Source: Alphaproteobacteria bacterium
GTDB lineage: Bacteria > Pseudomonadota > Alphaproteobacteria > Rhizobiales > Xanthobacteraceae
Reading direction: 5' to 3'
Length of the DNA: 57,771 nt
Assembly (NCBI GenBank): GCA_009781045.1
Contig: WQYW01000011.1
Coordinates: 1-57,771 of the forward strand
The translations under genes and the position numbers were made by a program. Below, one piece after another: positions 48,682 through 57,608 of the stretch (within the stretch, counting starts at the first letter, position 1; the number at the start of each line of letters is the position of its first letter). The notes beneath the pieces are model-generated. The model was not told where the DNA came from. It saw only the letters and a list, made by a program, of their open reading frames with translations, and did no database searches.

Positions 48682-49299
48682 AACCCAACCGTCAAGCGAC
48701 AATAGCCTCATGCCCTATTCCGGCGAGCCGTCCAAGCCCTGCGCAGCCGGCGAGCGAGGTTTTCCGCTGAGTGTTGTTTCGCAGCGTCACTCCATGTAAC
48801 TATTGCGGCAGAACCTTTCCGCCTCTCCTCGAGTTTCTGTTGGTAGTAAGTTCCCGCCCAGGCTGATTTTAGCTGCCAAAGCAACACCCTGGGATTGTGC
48901 CGCGCTCTACGGCACCCTTGACTTAACCTGTCTCAGGGTCGGAGCGAGAGCATGAAATCTGGATAAGTCGCTGAACGCGGTGACAATCTCAAAGCCAGAC
49001 CTGACGCTGGATCGAAGCTTATATATTTCTCGAATCGAATGTGTTGCTCCTGCCTGCTGCAGCAGCCTGACCATCCGCTCTCCACCGGACTCAAACCGGA
49101 CGAAGTGTGGCAGACCGCGCCTGGTGTTGCGATGCTGGCGCAGGACCTGCATCCGCGCCATGACGCGGCCTGCGGGAGTTGCGTAGTGAAGTGCCTGTTG
49201 ACGATCTGGGGCCGGTATTCGAACAGGCGGGTGAGGCAACAGATGTGAAGAGCAATTCGAGAGTCTCTGGCGGCCGATCTGCCAATTCGCCGCCGCTGG
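48682..49299. other. 620 bp without a supported gene
   Basis: A 110-codon minus-strand frame (48907-49239) contains no recognised motif and has no good start site. AT-rich patches are present around 49020. Confidence 0.4.
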
Positions 49300-49318
49300 T
49301 CATTCCGGCGGCGGCTTT
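49290..49318 (+). terminator. GC-rich hairpin with T-run
   Basis: GCCGCCG (about 49290-49296) pairs with CGGCGGC (about 49307-49313), followed by GGCTTTTT on the plus strand. It overlaps the stop of the small membrane protein gene on the minus strand. Confidence 0.55.
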
Positions 49319-49476
49319 TTCATTGGCCGCCCGAACGCAAGCCAGCCCAGTCCCAGGACGGCGAAGAACACGGCGTAAGCGACCGACTTCGTTTCCGTCA
49401 CGCTGTAGCCGTTGAACCGACAGATCAACCCTATCGTCCACATGCTTGCGATGGCGATGACGAGGACGGATTTCAT
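49300..49476 (-). CDS. Small membrane protein (58 aa) with two predicted helices
   Basis: The minus strand from 49476 reads MKSVLVIAIASMWTIGLIC, then a polar RFNGYSVTETKS loop and a second helix AYAVFFAVLGLGWLAF before GRPMKKPPPE. GAGGGG precedes the ATG. A GC-rich hairpin overlaps the stop codon. Small two-helix proteins of this kind are frequent in prophages and rhizobial accessory regions; no function is claimed. Confidence 0.6.
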   Translation of the reverse strand: MKSVLVIAIASMWTIGLICRFNGYSVTETKSVAYAVFFAVLGLGWLAFGRPMKKPPPE

Positions 49477-49547
49477 TTGCCCCTCGGGAATCTCTTACTT
49501 GCGTCATTTAGAAGGTGAAAAACAGAGTTGCTCTATACTACATACAT

Positions 49548-49793
49548 TCACACACAATTGATCAATTGTTCAGGGAGTTCGTAAATTTCATCTCGTGTAT
49601 CTGCATCGAGCGGCAGGATCTCATGTCGATCAAAGTCAAACTCTTCGCCGGCCAGGATGGAAAACAGTGTGCTCATTTCGAGGTCGGTGATGCCGCCGAA
49701 TTTGAACAAACCAGAGACGTCACCTTCGGAAGCCGATGCCTGGGCAATGGCGTCATCTCGTGTCGCAAGGAAGACGGAAACGGGGGGAGACAT
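49548..49793 (-). pseudogene. Truncated hypothetical protein
   Basis: 81 codons starting MSPPVSVFLATRDDAIAQAS and continuing LFKFGGITDLEMSTLFSILAGEEFDF. From memory, this looks like the N-terminal part of a roughly 150-residue uncharacterised bacterial family in which ITDLELSTL and EFDFD are conserved. Here it stops early after LPEQLINCV. The sequence after the stop is AT-rich and does not continue the family. It could be a natural short version. Confidence 0.45.
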
Positions 49794-50406
49794 CGCTTTT
49801 CCCGGTCTGGTGGTCAGTGCCGAGGGCCATGCGGTGAACTGCGCTGCCCGGCGAATGGCTGGGGAAGTCCAGGCAATAAAAGCGGGCCATCGGGCGCGCT
49901 CCCATGCGTCGTTGTCTGTGGTTTATAGCAGGAAAGCCAGGTCGGCACACCCCGGAAATTCTCAATTCGGATCAGACGTATTCCTTGCATAAGGACACGC
50001 AAGACGTATCCGGGATGCAGGCAGAATACGGAACTGGCATCTGCTTCATGCGTGAGCGGGAGTCGAGCCAGATATGGCGGGTCAAGGTTTTCGTTGCGCA
50101 GGTCGTAGAATCACCAATCGCGAAAAGCACGAGAGAGGTTCGACGGCACAGGACTGTCGGGATCGTTGTCGCAGCCCGCGCCTGTGCGGTGGAGCACCTT
50201 CCCTCCGCGTTGCGGAAATTCGGCTGAAACACCCTCCCGCGGGCATTTGCAGACGGTCGTTCTACGAAAACCTGCAAATGGAGAAGGAACCTTGTCATTC
50301 CCCCCCAAGGGCGCCGCAAAAAATTACGCTTATGCGGGGTAAAACCTGCCGTGTCGCGGGGTCAGTGGTCCCGATCCACGGGGCGCGCGCGCGAGGGAGA
50401 TTTGAA
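49794..50406. other. 610 bp without a supported gene
   Basis: Short frames only on both strands. The ribosome-binding site of the coiled-coil gene at 50407 lies at the right end. Confidence 0.4.
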
Positions 50407-50652
50407 ATGACGAAAGAAGACAGGATCGCCGCGCTTGAAGCCTGGATTGATGTGCTGGAACAGGAGTATAGCGACAATATCGAAGCCATAGTCTGGAACG
50501 AGGCGGCCCAGCTCGACTGGGGCGACGGCAAGACCACGATGGAGGACATTGATAACCGGGCGATTGAGTGGCGCCAGCAGGAGATCGAAAGGGAACTGGA
50601 CGATCTCCGATCGGACCTGGTGAGGTTGCAGATCGTCCAGGGCCGGAGCTGA
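50407..50652 (+). CDS. Small coiled-coil protein, unknown function
   Basis: 81 residues from the ATG at 50407 with GAGGGAGA upstream. It is mostly charged helix: MTKEDRIAALEAWIDVLEQE at the start and EIERELDDLRSDLVRLQIVQ at the end have heptad-like Leu/Ile spacing. A middle NEAAQLDWGDGKTTMEDI segment is less helical. It is soluble with no recognised domain. It is convergent with the ynbB-like gene. Confidence 0.6.
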   Translation: MTKEDRIAALEAWIDVLEQEYSDNIEAIVWNEAAQLDWGDGKTTMEDIDNRAIEWRQQEIERELDDLRSDLVRLQIVQGRS

Positions 50653-50811
50653 CGCAGCGCAAGCGCAGCGGAGGCGGCTTGCCATCTCCGCTGCCGTCGA
50701 TGCCGTGTTGTCGCTTGAGGTATCGGTTCCATTGGTCGATGATGCGGATGGGCTCGTGCCTCACATCATCCGGGTTGATTCCGGTGGGGACTGGTTCGCT
50801 GCCACCCGATG

Positions 50812-51744
50812 TCAGGTCCAGAAATAGCGCACGATGTGGAAGAACATCGGCGCGGCGAAGACCAGGCTGTCGGCACGGTCGAGCATGCCGCCATGACCTT
50901 CGATCATGTGGCCCCAGTCTTTGACGCCGCGATCGCGTTTGATTGCCGAGGCGACAAGGCCGCCGAAGAAACCCAGGATGCAGGCGAGTGCCGCCAGCAG
51001 TCCGGCCTGAAGCGGCGAGAACGGGGTCAGCCAGCAGAGCCCGGCGCCGAGCAGGGAAGCGCTGGCGATGCCGCCGAGAAATCCGGCCCAGGTCTTGGAC
51101 GGCGACACATTGGGTGTGATCCGGGTCCGGCCGAACAGCTTGCCGAAGACATATTGCAGGACGTCGCTGGCCTGCACCGTGTCGATCAGGAAGGCGATCA
51201 GCAATAATCCGCGGTGGTGGTAGCCGGGAATGGTGAGAGTCATCAAAGCCGGGATGTGGCTGATGCAGTAGACCGAGAGCATCAGGCCCCATTGCTGTTC
51301 ACTGATCCGCGCCAGGAAGCGCGAGGTGTCACCGCGCACGGCGCTGATTGCGGGCATGGCAAGGAAACAATAGACCGGGATGAAGATTGAATAGAGACCG
51401 TACCATTCGATCCAGATCAGATAATACTGGAGCGGAAGGATGACGAGGAACATTCCGATCAGCGTCCAGCGGTCGGCGCGACAGGTCTCGGTCAGGGTGA
51501 CATATTCCCGCAGGGCCGCAAACGAGATGAAGGCGAAGAGCAGGATGACGCCACCATGGCCGAGCAGGAAGGCGATGCTCATCGCCGCCACCATGATCCA
51601 CCAGGCCTTGATGCGGAGATTGAGGTTGACAAGGGCGGGGGAGAGAGGTCTGGCGGCGCGCCAGGACAACAGCGCGGCGATGATACTGGCGGTTGCCAGC
51701 ACGGCGATCAGGCCGAGGGCGAGGCGGGTGTAATCCTCGGTCAT
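50812..51744 (-). CDS. ynbB: CdsA-like phosphatidate cytidylyltransferase (YnbB-like)
   Basis: 310 residues from the ATG at 51744, overlapping the plsC-like stop by ATGA. Eight or so membrane helices. NVSPSKTWAGFLGG and the C-terminal signature SAIKRDRGVKDWG followed by GHGGMLDRADSL are those of CTP:phosphatidate cytidylyltransferases. It makes CDP-diacylglycerol in the inner membrane. The gene neighbourhood matches E. coli ynbABCD, not the usual frr-uppS-cdsA locus, so it is likely a second, specialised copy feeding the CDP-alcohol phosphatidyltransferase at 57 kb. Confidence 0.92.
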   Translation of the reverse strand: MTEDYTRLALGLIAVLATASIIAALLSWRAARPLSPALVNLNLRIKAWWIMVAAMSIAFLLGHGGVILLFAFISFAALREYVTLTETCRADRWTLIGMFLVILPLQYYLIWIEWYGLYSIFIPVYCFLAMPAISAVRGDTSRFLARISEQQWGLMLSVYCISHIPALMTLTIPGYHHRGLLLIAFLIDTVQASDVLQYVFGKLFGRTRITPNVSPSKTWAGFLGGIASASLLGAGLCWLTPFSPLQAGLLAALACILGFFGGLVASAIKRDRGVKDWGHMIEGHGGMLDRADSLVFAAPMFFHIVRYFWT

Positions 51745-52394
51745 TTCCGGGTTCCGCTGTGCAATGGAGCCAGCGCCAGCAGGGCGTCGCTGGCCCGTTG
51801 GAGGAAGGCCTGGCGCTCCTCTCCCGGTGCCAGAACAAGGGGGAAGCCGAAGATGACGCGGCAGAGCAGTGGAACCGGCAGCAGGGCACCCTTGGGCAGA
51901 ACCCGCGACATGTTCTCGATCCAGCAGGGTACGAGTTCGATATCGGGGCGGGCCGCTGCCAGCCAGAACAGGCCGGCGCGGAAGCGCTGCAGGGGTTCTG
52001 CCGTCATGTTTCGTGTGCCTTCGGGAAAGAAGATCAGGGACCGGCCCTGCTCGAGGGCGGCAAGGATCTCTGCGATCGGGCTTGATTTGCGCGCCATCCA
52101 GTTGCGCTCCACCAGCACCGTCTGGAGCATTCTCTGGCTGATGAAGCGGCGCAGTGGCCCGGCCAGCCAGTAGTCGGCGCCGACCGCAGCCGAGGTCCTT
52201 GCGCGCTCGTCCGGGGGCAGACAGCTCGAGATCAGAATGAAGTCGCCATGGCTGGTGTGATTGGAAAAATAGATCCGCTGACGCTGACCGGGCGGACAGC
52301 CCTGCCAGATCGGCTGGACGCCGGTGATGGCATGGGCCAGGCCGGCCAGCAGGACGCCGGTGGTGAGCTGCAGGAAGGATCGTGGGTGTTCCAT
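51741..52394 (-). CDS. 1-acyl-sn-glycerol-3-phosphate acyltransferase (PlsC family)
   Basis: 217 residues. The acyltransferase motif I is NHTSHGDF (HX4D), and the glycerophosphate-binding FFPEGTRNM follows. A single N-terminal hydrophobic segment (LTTGVLLAGLAHAITG) anchors it. It acylates lysophosphatidic acid or a related lyso-lipid. It is inserted in a ynb-type cluster that lacks it in E. coli, supplying the substrate for the CdsA-like enzyme to which it is coupled. Confidence 0.92.
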   Translation of the reverse strand: MEHPRSFLQLTTGVLLAGLAHAITGVQPIWQGCPPGQRQRIYFSNHTSHGDFILISSCLPPDERARTSAAVGADYWLAGPLRRFISQRMLQTVLVERNWMARKSSPIAEILAALEQGRSLIFFPEGTRNMTAEPLQRFRAGLFWLAAARPDIELVPCWIENMSRVLPKGALLPVPLLCRVIFGFPLVLAPGEERQAFLQRASDALLALAPLHSGTRK

Positions 52395-52402
52395 CGGCGT
52401 TG

Positions 52403-52825
52403 TCAGGTTCCTGTCCTCTCGAGCAGCGAAAAGGCCAGAATAGCGACCGTGGTTCCCAGGACAAGATATTGGCGGCGCAACAGGCGCCTGGTGCCGGCAA
52501 TCCGCGCCAACAGCGCTGGCGGCTCGGCGGGGATGTGGCGCAATCCCATGGCGTCAAGCGTCCTGTCGATCACGAGCAGTGCCGCCTCTTCGCTGTCGCT
52601 GGCGAGGCCCAGGCGGAACAGGGCGGCGTCAAACAACAGCTGCACGCCTTGTCCGAGCATCAGAATAGCGCAGGCAAGCACAGTGAGCCTGAACTCGAGG
52701 GCAGCAGGGGCGGAGCGGATGATGACGACTGTGGCGAGAATGGCAATTGCGGCAGCCGCAGTGAGGGCGCCGTGGATCCGGAGCCGGCTTGCGGTCTGCA
52801 TCATCGTGGTTCGCCATGCGCTCAT
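52403..52825 (-). CDS. Small inner-membrane protein of the ynb-like operon
   Basis: 140 residues. Two hydrophobic segments in the first half (ALTAAAAIAILATVVII and LTVLACAILMLGQGVQLLFDA) and one at the end (YLVLGTTVAILAFSLLE). No recognised motif. Start overlaps the phosphatase stop by ATGA and the stop lies 8 bp before the acyltransferase gene, so it belongs to the lipid operon. The role is unknown. Confidence 0.7.
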   Translation of the reverse strand: MSAWRTTMMQTASRLRIHGALTAAAAIAILATVVIIRSAPAALEFRLTVLACAILMLGQGVQLLFDAALFRLGLASDSEEAALLVIDRTLDAMGLRHIPAEPPALLARIAGTRRLLRRQYLVLGTTVAILAFSLLERTGT

Positions 52826-54153
52826 TTGCCGGCCTCGGCGCTGGCGGCAAGCGTCGCAGGGGCCAGTGCCACTCTCCGGCCACTCAATTCAAGGAATCGC
52901 ACTGCCTCTGCAGCATCTGCCGCCAGGCCCGTGGCAACCAGCCAGCAGGCGATGATCGAGGCACTGCGCTGGAAACCGAGGGCACAGCAGACCAGGACCG
53001 GGCCGTGCTTTCGCAGTCTTTCCAGCAGGTCTGCGGCTTCCGTCATGACCGCGGGTTCAAGGGGCAGAAGATCAAGCGAGGGAAAAGCGTGCCAGGCGAC
53101 CAGGCTTGTGCTGCGGGGCAATTCCGCCGTGAGGTCAAGGACGGCACGATAGGCGCTGGCCTCCGCGGCTGTCGGGAAGCGTCCGAGATGGACGCCAGCG
53201 CGAACCGCAACGGCGGGCGGCAGGCGTCGGGTCCACGCCCATATGTTGAGCCGCACTCCGGCGCGATAGGGCAACAGCAGAAAACGGCTGGCAGGGCTCA
53301 GAGATCCGGTTTCGTCCTTCTGGAACACTTCCGATCCGGCACCGGCGTAACCGAAGGCCACGATGGCAAGAGCAATCGCCGGCCACAGCAATATCAGCCC
53401 GGCAGCGGACAGCAGGGTGGTGAGAATAGTGGCGGCAAGAAAGGCCAGGGCAGCGGCACCGTAACCGAGCGCCAGACGTTGTGCGGTGCGGTCGGGGTTG
53501 AGGCGAAAGCCTGCTGCCGGTGAAGCCCGGTCATGAGGCCACAGCCAAAGTGCAAAGAGGCCGAGCATGGCGCCGGTCGGAATGTCGATGACATGATGCT
53601 GCCAGGTGGTGAGCACCGAGACCCCGATCAGGAGGCACCAGACATGCCAGAGGATGCGCGGACCATGGCGAAACCGCCGGCGGAAGTGTCCCCAGATGAT
53701 GACGAGCAGGGCGATATGAAGCGAGGGGGCCTGATTGAAGGGCTTGTCGAAGCCGCCGAGAATATCGAACAGCATGCCGGGCAGGCCAGATGTCTCAGGA
53801 CGGTCAAATGTGGCGCGCAGGGGAAAGGCGAAGAAACATGAAACCGCGATCATCTGTGCGGTGAGATAGCGTCGCGCCAGTCTGTCGACCTGTTCGGGGG
53901 CGTCGTTGACAAAGAGCGCGATGGCATAAAACAGATTGATCGACCAATAGGGCAGGATGGTCCAGGCGATGAATGGAATGCGGCTTTCCCACTCGAAGGC
54001 GAGATTGGGAACGTAGGGGCGGGTTGCGGCGAACCAGTTCGCCGCACCATAGGTGGCGTAGAAAAACGGGGCCAGAAACAGGAGCCAGAGCGTGGCGCGC
54101 CGCAGCACCGCTGGACGGGCCGGAATGGGAGAGCGCAACATGCCTCTTCCCAT
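52822..54153 (-). CDS. ynbD: PAP2-type phosphatase fused to a dual-specificity phosphatase domain (YnbD-like)
   Basis: 443 residues. The N-terminal part has six helices with the lipid-phosphatase motifs APSLHIALL and TWQHHVIDIPTG (His and Asp of motif 3), in the AUR1/inositol-phosphotransferase branch. The C-terminal 150 residues are a dual-specificity phosphatase fold with the active-site loop CCALGFQRSAS (CX5R). This combination is that of E. coli YnbD. It may remove phosphate from a phosphatidyl-alcohol-phosphate made by the cluster; this is inference. A second ATG four codons in is possible. Confidence 0.9.
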   Translation of the reverse strand: MGRGMLRSPIPARPAVLRRATLWLLFLAPFFYATYGAANWFAATRPYVPNLAFEWESRIPFIAWTILPYWSINLFYAIALFVNDAPEQVDRLARRYLTAQMIAVSCFFAFPLRATFDRPETSGLPGMLFDILGGFDKPFNQAPSLHIALLVIIWGHFRRRFRHGPRILWHVWCLLIGVSVLTTWQHHVIDIPTGAMLGLFALWLWPHDRASPAAGFRLNPDRTAQRLALGYGAAALAFLAATILTTLLSAAGLILLWPAIALAIVAFGYAGAGSEVFQKDETGSLSPASRFLLLPYRAGVRLNIWAWTRRLPPAVAVRAGVHLGRFPTAAEASAYRAVLDLTAELPRSTSLVAWHAFPSLDLLPLEPAVMTEAADLLERLRKHGPVLVCCALGFQRSASIIACWLVATGLAADAAEAVRFLELSGRRVALAPATLAASAEAGK

Positions 54154-54158
54154 CGGCC

Positions 54159-55895
54159 TCAGATCCGTTCCGCCAGCGACACTGTGAAAATGCCAAAGTC
54201 ATCGATGCGCTGTTCGATTTTGCGGAAACCGGCCGCCTCCACCAGTTGATCCATTTCCTGCTGGGTGCGTCGACGCATCACCCAGGGCTTGCCATCGCGG
54301 TGTGAGTTGAGGCAGCGCCCGATCATCTCCAGCTGGGGATGCCAGGGTTGTCCGGTATAGATCAGAAGCGATCCCGGCTCCATGCAGCGGGCGACCCCGG
54401 CGAGCGAGGCCCGGATCAGGCTGTTCTCGGCGAACAGCTCGTAAAAGCCGGAAATGATGCCAAGTGTCGGTGCCGGCGTGATGGCGGCGAGCGCCTCGGT
54501 ATCGAACGAATCGCCCTTCTGAAAAGTCGCGACTGCCTCAAGCTGTCGCTCGGCAATCAGGGCTTGGCCCCTGTCGACGTTGATTGACGAGAAATCCTGC
54601 AGACGGATGCTGTCGACCGTGACTTTGGCGTTTTTCACCGCGTCGAGCACGTAGCGGCCATGGCCGGCGGCAATGTCGAGCAGGTGCCGCGGCTTGCCTT
54701 CTCCCTCAAGCCGGGTCAGGGCGGCATTGATCAGTTCCTCAAGGTGCTCCTTGCGCAGGCGGATGCCGCGCCAGCCGATGGCATCAAGGAAGACCCGGTC
54801 GATCAGCCGTCCGACGGGGCCGAGACCGCGGGGGGCGTTCTCATAGACATAGTCGAGCGTTGAACCGGAATCGAAACCGGTGCGCACGCCGGTTCGAAGT
54901 CCCCTGGCAAACAGCCCCCCGATGTGGATGGAGGCGCGCATCACACCCCAGTAGAGGCCGCGCAGCGAGGTCAGTGACAGCGGGGTCGAGAGATGATCGG
55001 CCTCGTCACGGGTGTAGCCCGAGAGGTCGGCGTGGGTGACATCGGCGACCACAGGGGGCTCGGCAAAGCGGGCTTCAATGAAGCTGCGGAGCTTTGTGAG
55101 CGCAAGCGCACGGTCCTTTTCGCCGAGCGTATCGTGAAAGAAGCCTGGAAGGACATGGCGCTCTTTGATTGTGCCGCCGAGATTCTCGAAAAACCGGTGC
55201 TCGGGCTCGTGGCGGACGACGAAATCGCGGCCCGAGATCAGAACCTGGGTCGGCACCGTGATGGCACGGGCGTCGCTTACCACGCGTGCGGCGGTTTCAT
55301 GGAGTTCAAGCAGAATATTCGACGCGATCGGCCGCGTGATCAGGGGGTCGGTCTCGAAGGAGGAGATCCGCTCGGGGTCGTGGGTCAGGAAGCGCGCCTT
55401 GACGTAGGAATTGACGAAAAATGTGCCCTTGAACTTCTGCCACAGCGCGATGCCCTGGCGGGCAAAGGGGATATAGAGCCTGACATCGAAAGCCGGGGAA
55501 GCCAGCACCAGGGCGCGGATTTTCGGTGCATAATCATGTACCCAGCTGGCGGCGATGACCGCACCGACGCTCTGGGCGACGAGTGCGATCTGCTCGATTT
55601 TGAAACCCTCGCTGTCGCAGATATGGCGCACAAAGCAGTCAAGATCCCGGACCAGACAGGCGAAGGAGGGTGCTGCGCCGCGGATCCCGGGCGACCGGCC
55701 GTTGCCGCGGGCGTCCCAGGCAAAAAACGCATAATCCTCAAGTCCCAGCTCTCCCTCCAGATGGGCGACCCTGCCGCTGTGCTCATGGCCGCGGTGGAGG
55801 AGAACAACGGCCCCTTTGGCCGTGCCGGATCGTGCGGGCCAGGCGCGGAAGAAGAGCTTTTCACCATCATGGCTGACAAATTCGGATTCACGCAT
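54159..55895 (-). CDS. ynbC: Alpha/beta hydrolase fused to a SAM-dependent methyltransferase (YnbC-like)
   Basis: About 578 residues from MRESEFVSHDGEKLFFRAW; the ATG at 55895 is better spaced from GGAG than one three codons earlier. The first 300 residues are a monoglyceride-lipase-like hydrolase with nucleophile loop LVAQSVGAV and FPGFFHDT-like His (LPGFFHDTLGE). From about 430 comes a class I methyltransferase with LLDIAAGHGRYVLDA. This is the E. coli YnbC architecture. It is the first gene of the minus-strand lipid operon. Substrates are unknown, probably the head group or a lyso-lipid. Confidence 0.9.
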   Translation of the reverse strand: MRESEFVSHDGEKLFFRAWPARSGTAKGAVVLLHRGHEHSGRVAHLEGELGLEDYAFFAWDARGNGRSPGIRGAAPSFACLVRDLDCFVRHICDSEGFKIEQIALVAQSVGAVIAASWVHDYAPKIRALVLASPAFDVRLYIPFARQGIALWQKFKGTFFVNSYVKARFLTHDPERISSFETDPLITRPIASNILLELHETAARVVSDARAITVPTQVLISGRDFVVRHEPEHRFFENLGGTIKERHVLPGFFHDTLGEKDRALALTKLRSFIEARFAEPPVVADVTHADLSGYTRDEADHLSTPLSLTSLRGLYWGVMRASIHIGGLFARGLRTGVRTGFDSGSTLDYVYENAPRGLGPVGRLIDRVFLDAIGWRGIRLRKEHLEELINAALTRLEGEGKPRHLLDIAAGHGRYVLDAVKNAKVTVDSIRLQDFSSINVDRGQALIAERQLEAVATFQKGDSFDTEALAAITPAPTLGIISGFYELFAENSLIRASLAGVARCMEPGSLLIYTGQPWHPQLEMIGRCLNSHRDGKPWVMRRRTQQEMDQLVEAAGFRKIEQRIDDFGIFTVSLAERI

Positions 55896-57002
55896 GTTAC
55901 CCATACTCCACGTCTCTTCCGCCAATGCGGCGCCCGCCCGACATGCGCGAAGGCCGCTCGCAGCCGTATTCCGCGCCGGAATAGCACCATCGTTCCAGCA
56001 TTGCGCCGACAGAACTCCGCTGCACCCCAATCCAGTCCGCGCGAGCCCCTTTTGTCGTCAATACGCGATGAAAAATTGCGAAAGGCTTGATCGCGCCAGC
56101 CTCAGGGGGTGGTCTTTCAGGCCTGTTCCTTAACCATGTCGGCGGCGCGCCCGCCATGGCCCTGTTGCGCCTTGTTGGTGGCAGAATTGAGATGGCGGCA
56201 GGAAGGCACGGCAGGCACCGGTCGCGCGCAGGTGACGCTGTCGCAAGCCTCGGACTGGCGAGACGTTCTGTGAACCAGGATCGGGAAGTTATGGTCCGGA
56301 AGGCCATCTGCCCGGCAGCGCCGTGGTTGGGGGGCGACGGACGGCCGGCCCCGGCCGGCTGGCATGCAAAATCCCGTGAGGATGCAGGCAGGCTGGCGGA
56401 AGGCGCGATCACCTGGAGCCATTTCGCGCCGGATATCGCCGTATCCACATCGAGATACCAGAAGAGGTCCTGTTGTTGTGATTGCGCCATTGCGAAAGCT
56501 GAAGGCGGATTGGTGCTGTCATTAACCCTATCTGCGGCAGCGGGGATCCATCGGAGGGGGAAACGGCAAGGCCCGTGAAGGCCCGTTCTATCATCTTTCC
56601 GGAGCGTTGCCCGGAGCCGAGAAGGGCAGGTTTCGCGCGATTCCAGCACCAGGTCACCAAAGCCCGCGTCTGTTCGACAGACCTGGCGAAGGGCCGCGCA
56701 ACCATCGTGCGAAGCGGCATTGCGTGCGGGCCGATCTTCCTTCTGGCGGCAAGGGTTGAGAACACCACAGACACATGGGAGCAGAATTTTCGCTGCCGTT
56801 TTTACCGTTGCCAGGCAGAGTTCGAGACGATAGCGCAGAAGGCGCAGGGCGGCTTCTCGGGAACTCAAACGATCTCAACAGCTCCAGCAGAGGTTGGGGA
56901 ACGACAACCGGGACGGGCGTTCTTGTGTGCGTCAGGTCCAGGACGTGATTTGCCAGAGCGCGCCTGTGCCTTCGCTCAACCGAAACCGAAAGATGACTGT
57001 GC
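55896..57002. promoter_or_regulatory. Divergent region of the ynb-like cluster, 1.1 kb, no gene recognised
   Basis: This lies between the minus-strand lipid operon and the CDP-alcohol phosphatidyltransferase gene. Several frames are open but none has a recognisable domain. Promoters for both directions should be here; no boxes assigned. Confidence 0.45.
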
Positions 57003-57608
57003 ATGTCCATCTATCTGCTGAAATCGCGGTTTCAGGACCTCCTCCGCCCACTGGTCGGCTCGCTTGCCGCAGGCGGCGTCACGGCAAACCAGGTGACGGG
57101 ATTTGCCGCCGTCGTTTCGCTCGCCGTCGGCCTGGCGCTGTGCCTGGTGCCGATGCCGGCGCTCTTTGTCGCCATTCCGGTCTGGATGCTGTTGCGCATG
57201 GGGCTCAATGCCATCGACGGCATGCTGGCGCGGGAATTCGGACAGAAGAGCGCGCTCGGTGGCTACCTCAATGAAATCGGGGACGTGATTTCCGACGCGG
57301 CGCTTTACGCGCCATTCGCACTGGTGGCGCCGTTCTCGCCGGCCTGGGTCGGGGCCATCGTGTTTCTTGCCACCCTGACGGAATTGATCGGGGTGCTCGG
57401 TGTCGCCCACGGCAACGGCCGACGCTATGACGGGCCGATGGGCAAGAGTGACCGTGCTTTCGTCTTCGGCGCGCTGGGCAGCTGGATCGCCGCGGCTGGA
57501 GGAATGCCGCCCTGGCTGTGGTGGTTCCAGCCGCTGTTCTGCCTGTTGCTGGGCTGGACAGCGGTGAAGCGGGTCACCCTCGGCCTGCCTCGGCAAGGCG
57601 ATCGCTGA
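57003..57608 (+). CDS. ynbA: CDP-alcohol phosphatidyltransferase (YnbA-like)
   Basis: 201 residues, about five membrane helices. The catalytic region reads NAIDGMLAREFGQKSALGG then YLNEIGDVISD. Against the classic DxxDG-AR-G-DxxxD pattern, the first and third Asp are Asn here, while DG, AR and the two following Asp (GDVISD) are kept; I recall the same NAxDG/LNExGD form in homologues, so it is a subfamily trait rather than damage. It transfers a CDP-activated phosphatidyl group to an unknown alcohol. It is divergent from the rest of the ynb-like genes and has no visible terminator before the window ends. Confidence 0.9.
   Translation: MSIYLLKSRFQDLLRPLVGSLAAGGVTANQVTGFAAVVSLAVGLALCLVPMPALFVAIPVWMLLRMGLNAIDGMLAREFGQKSALGGYLNEIGDVISDAALYAPFALVAPFSPAWVGAIVFLATLTELIGVLGVAHGNGRRYDGPMGKSDRAFVFGALGSWIAAAGGMPPWLWWFQPLFCLLLGWTAVKRVTLGLPRQGDR

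Noticed and set aside
48907..49239. 110-codon minus-strand frame
   Set aside because: No good start signal or recognised motif; could be a small phage-type protein, but the evidence is too thin.
56087..56578. 163-codon plus-strand frame in the ynb-like divergent region
   Set aside because: No ribosome-binding site, no domain, and overlapping frames of similar length on the other strand.
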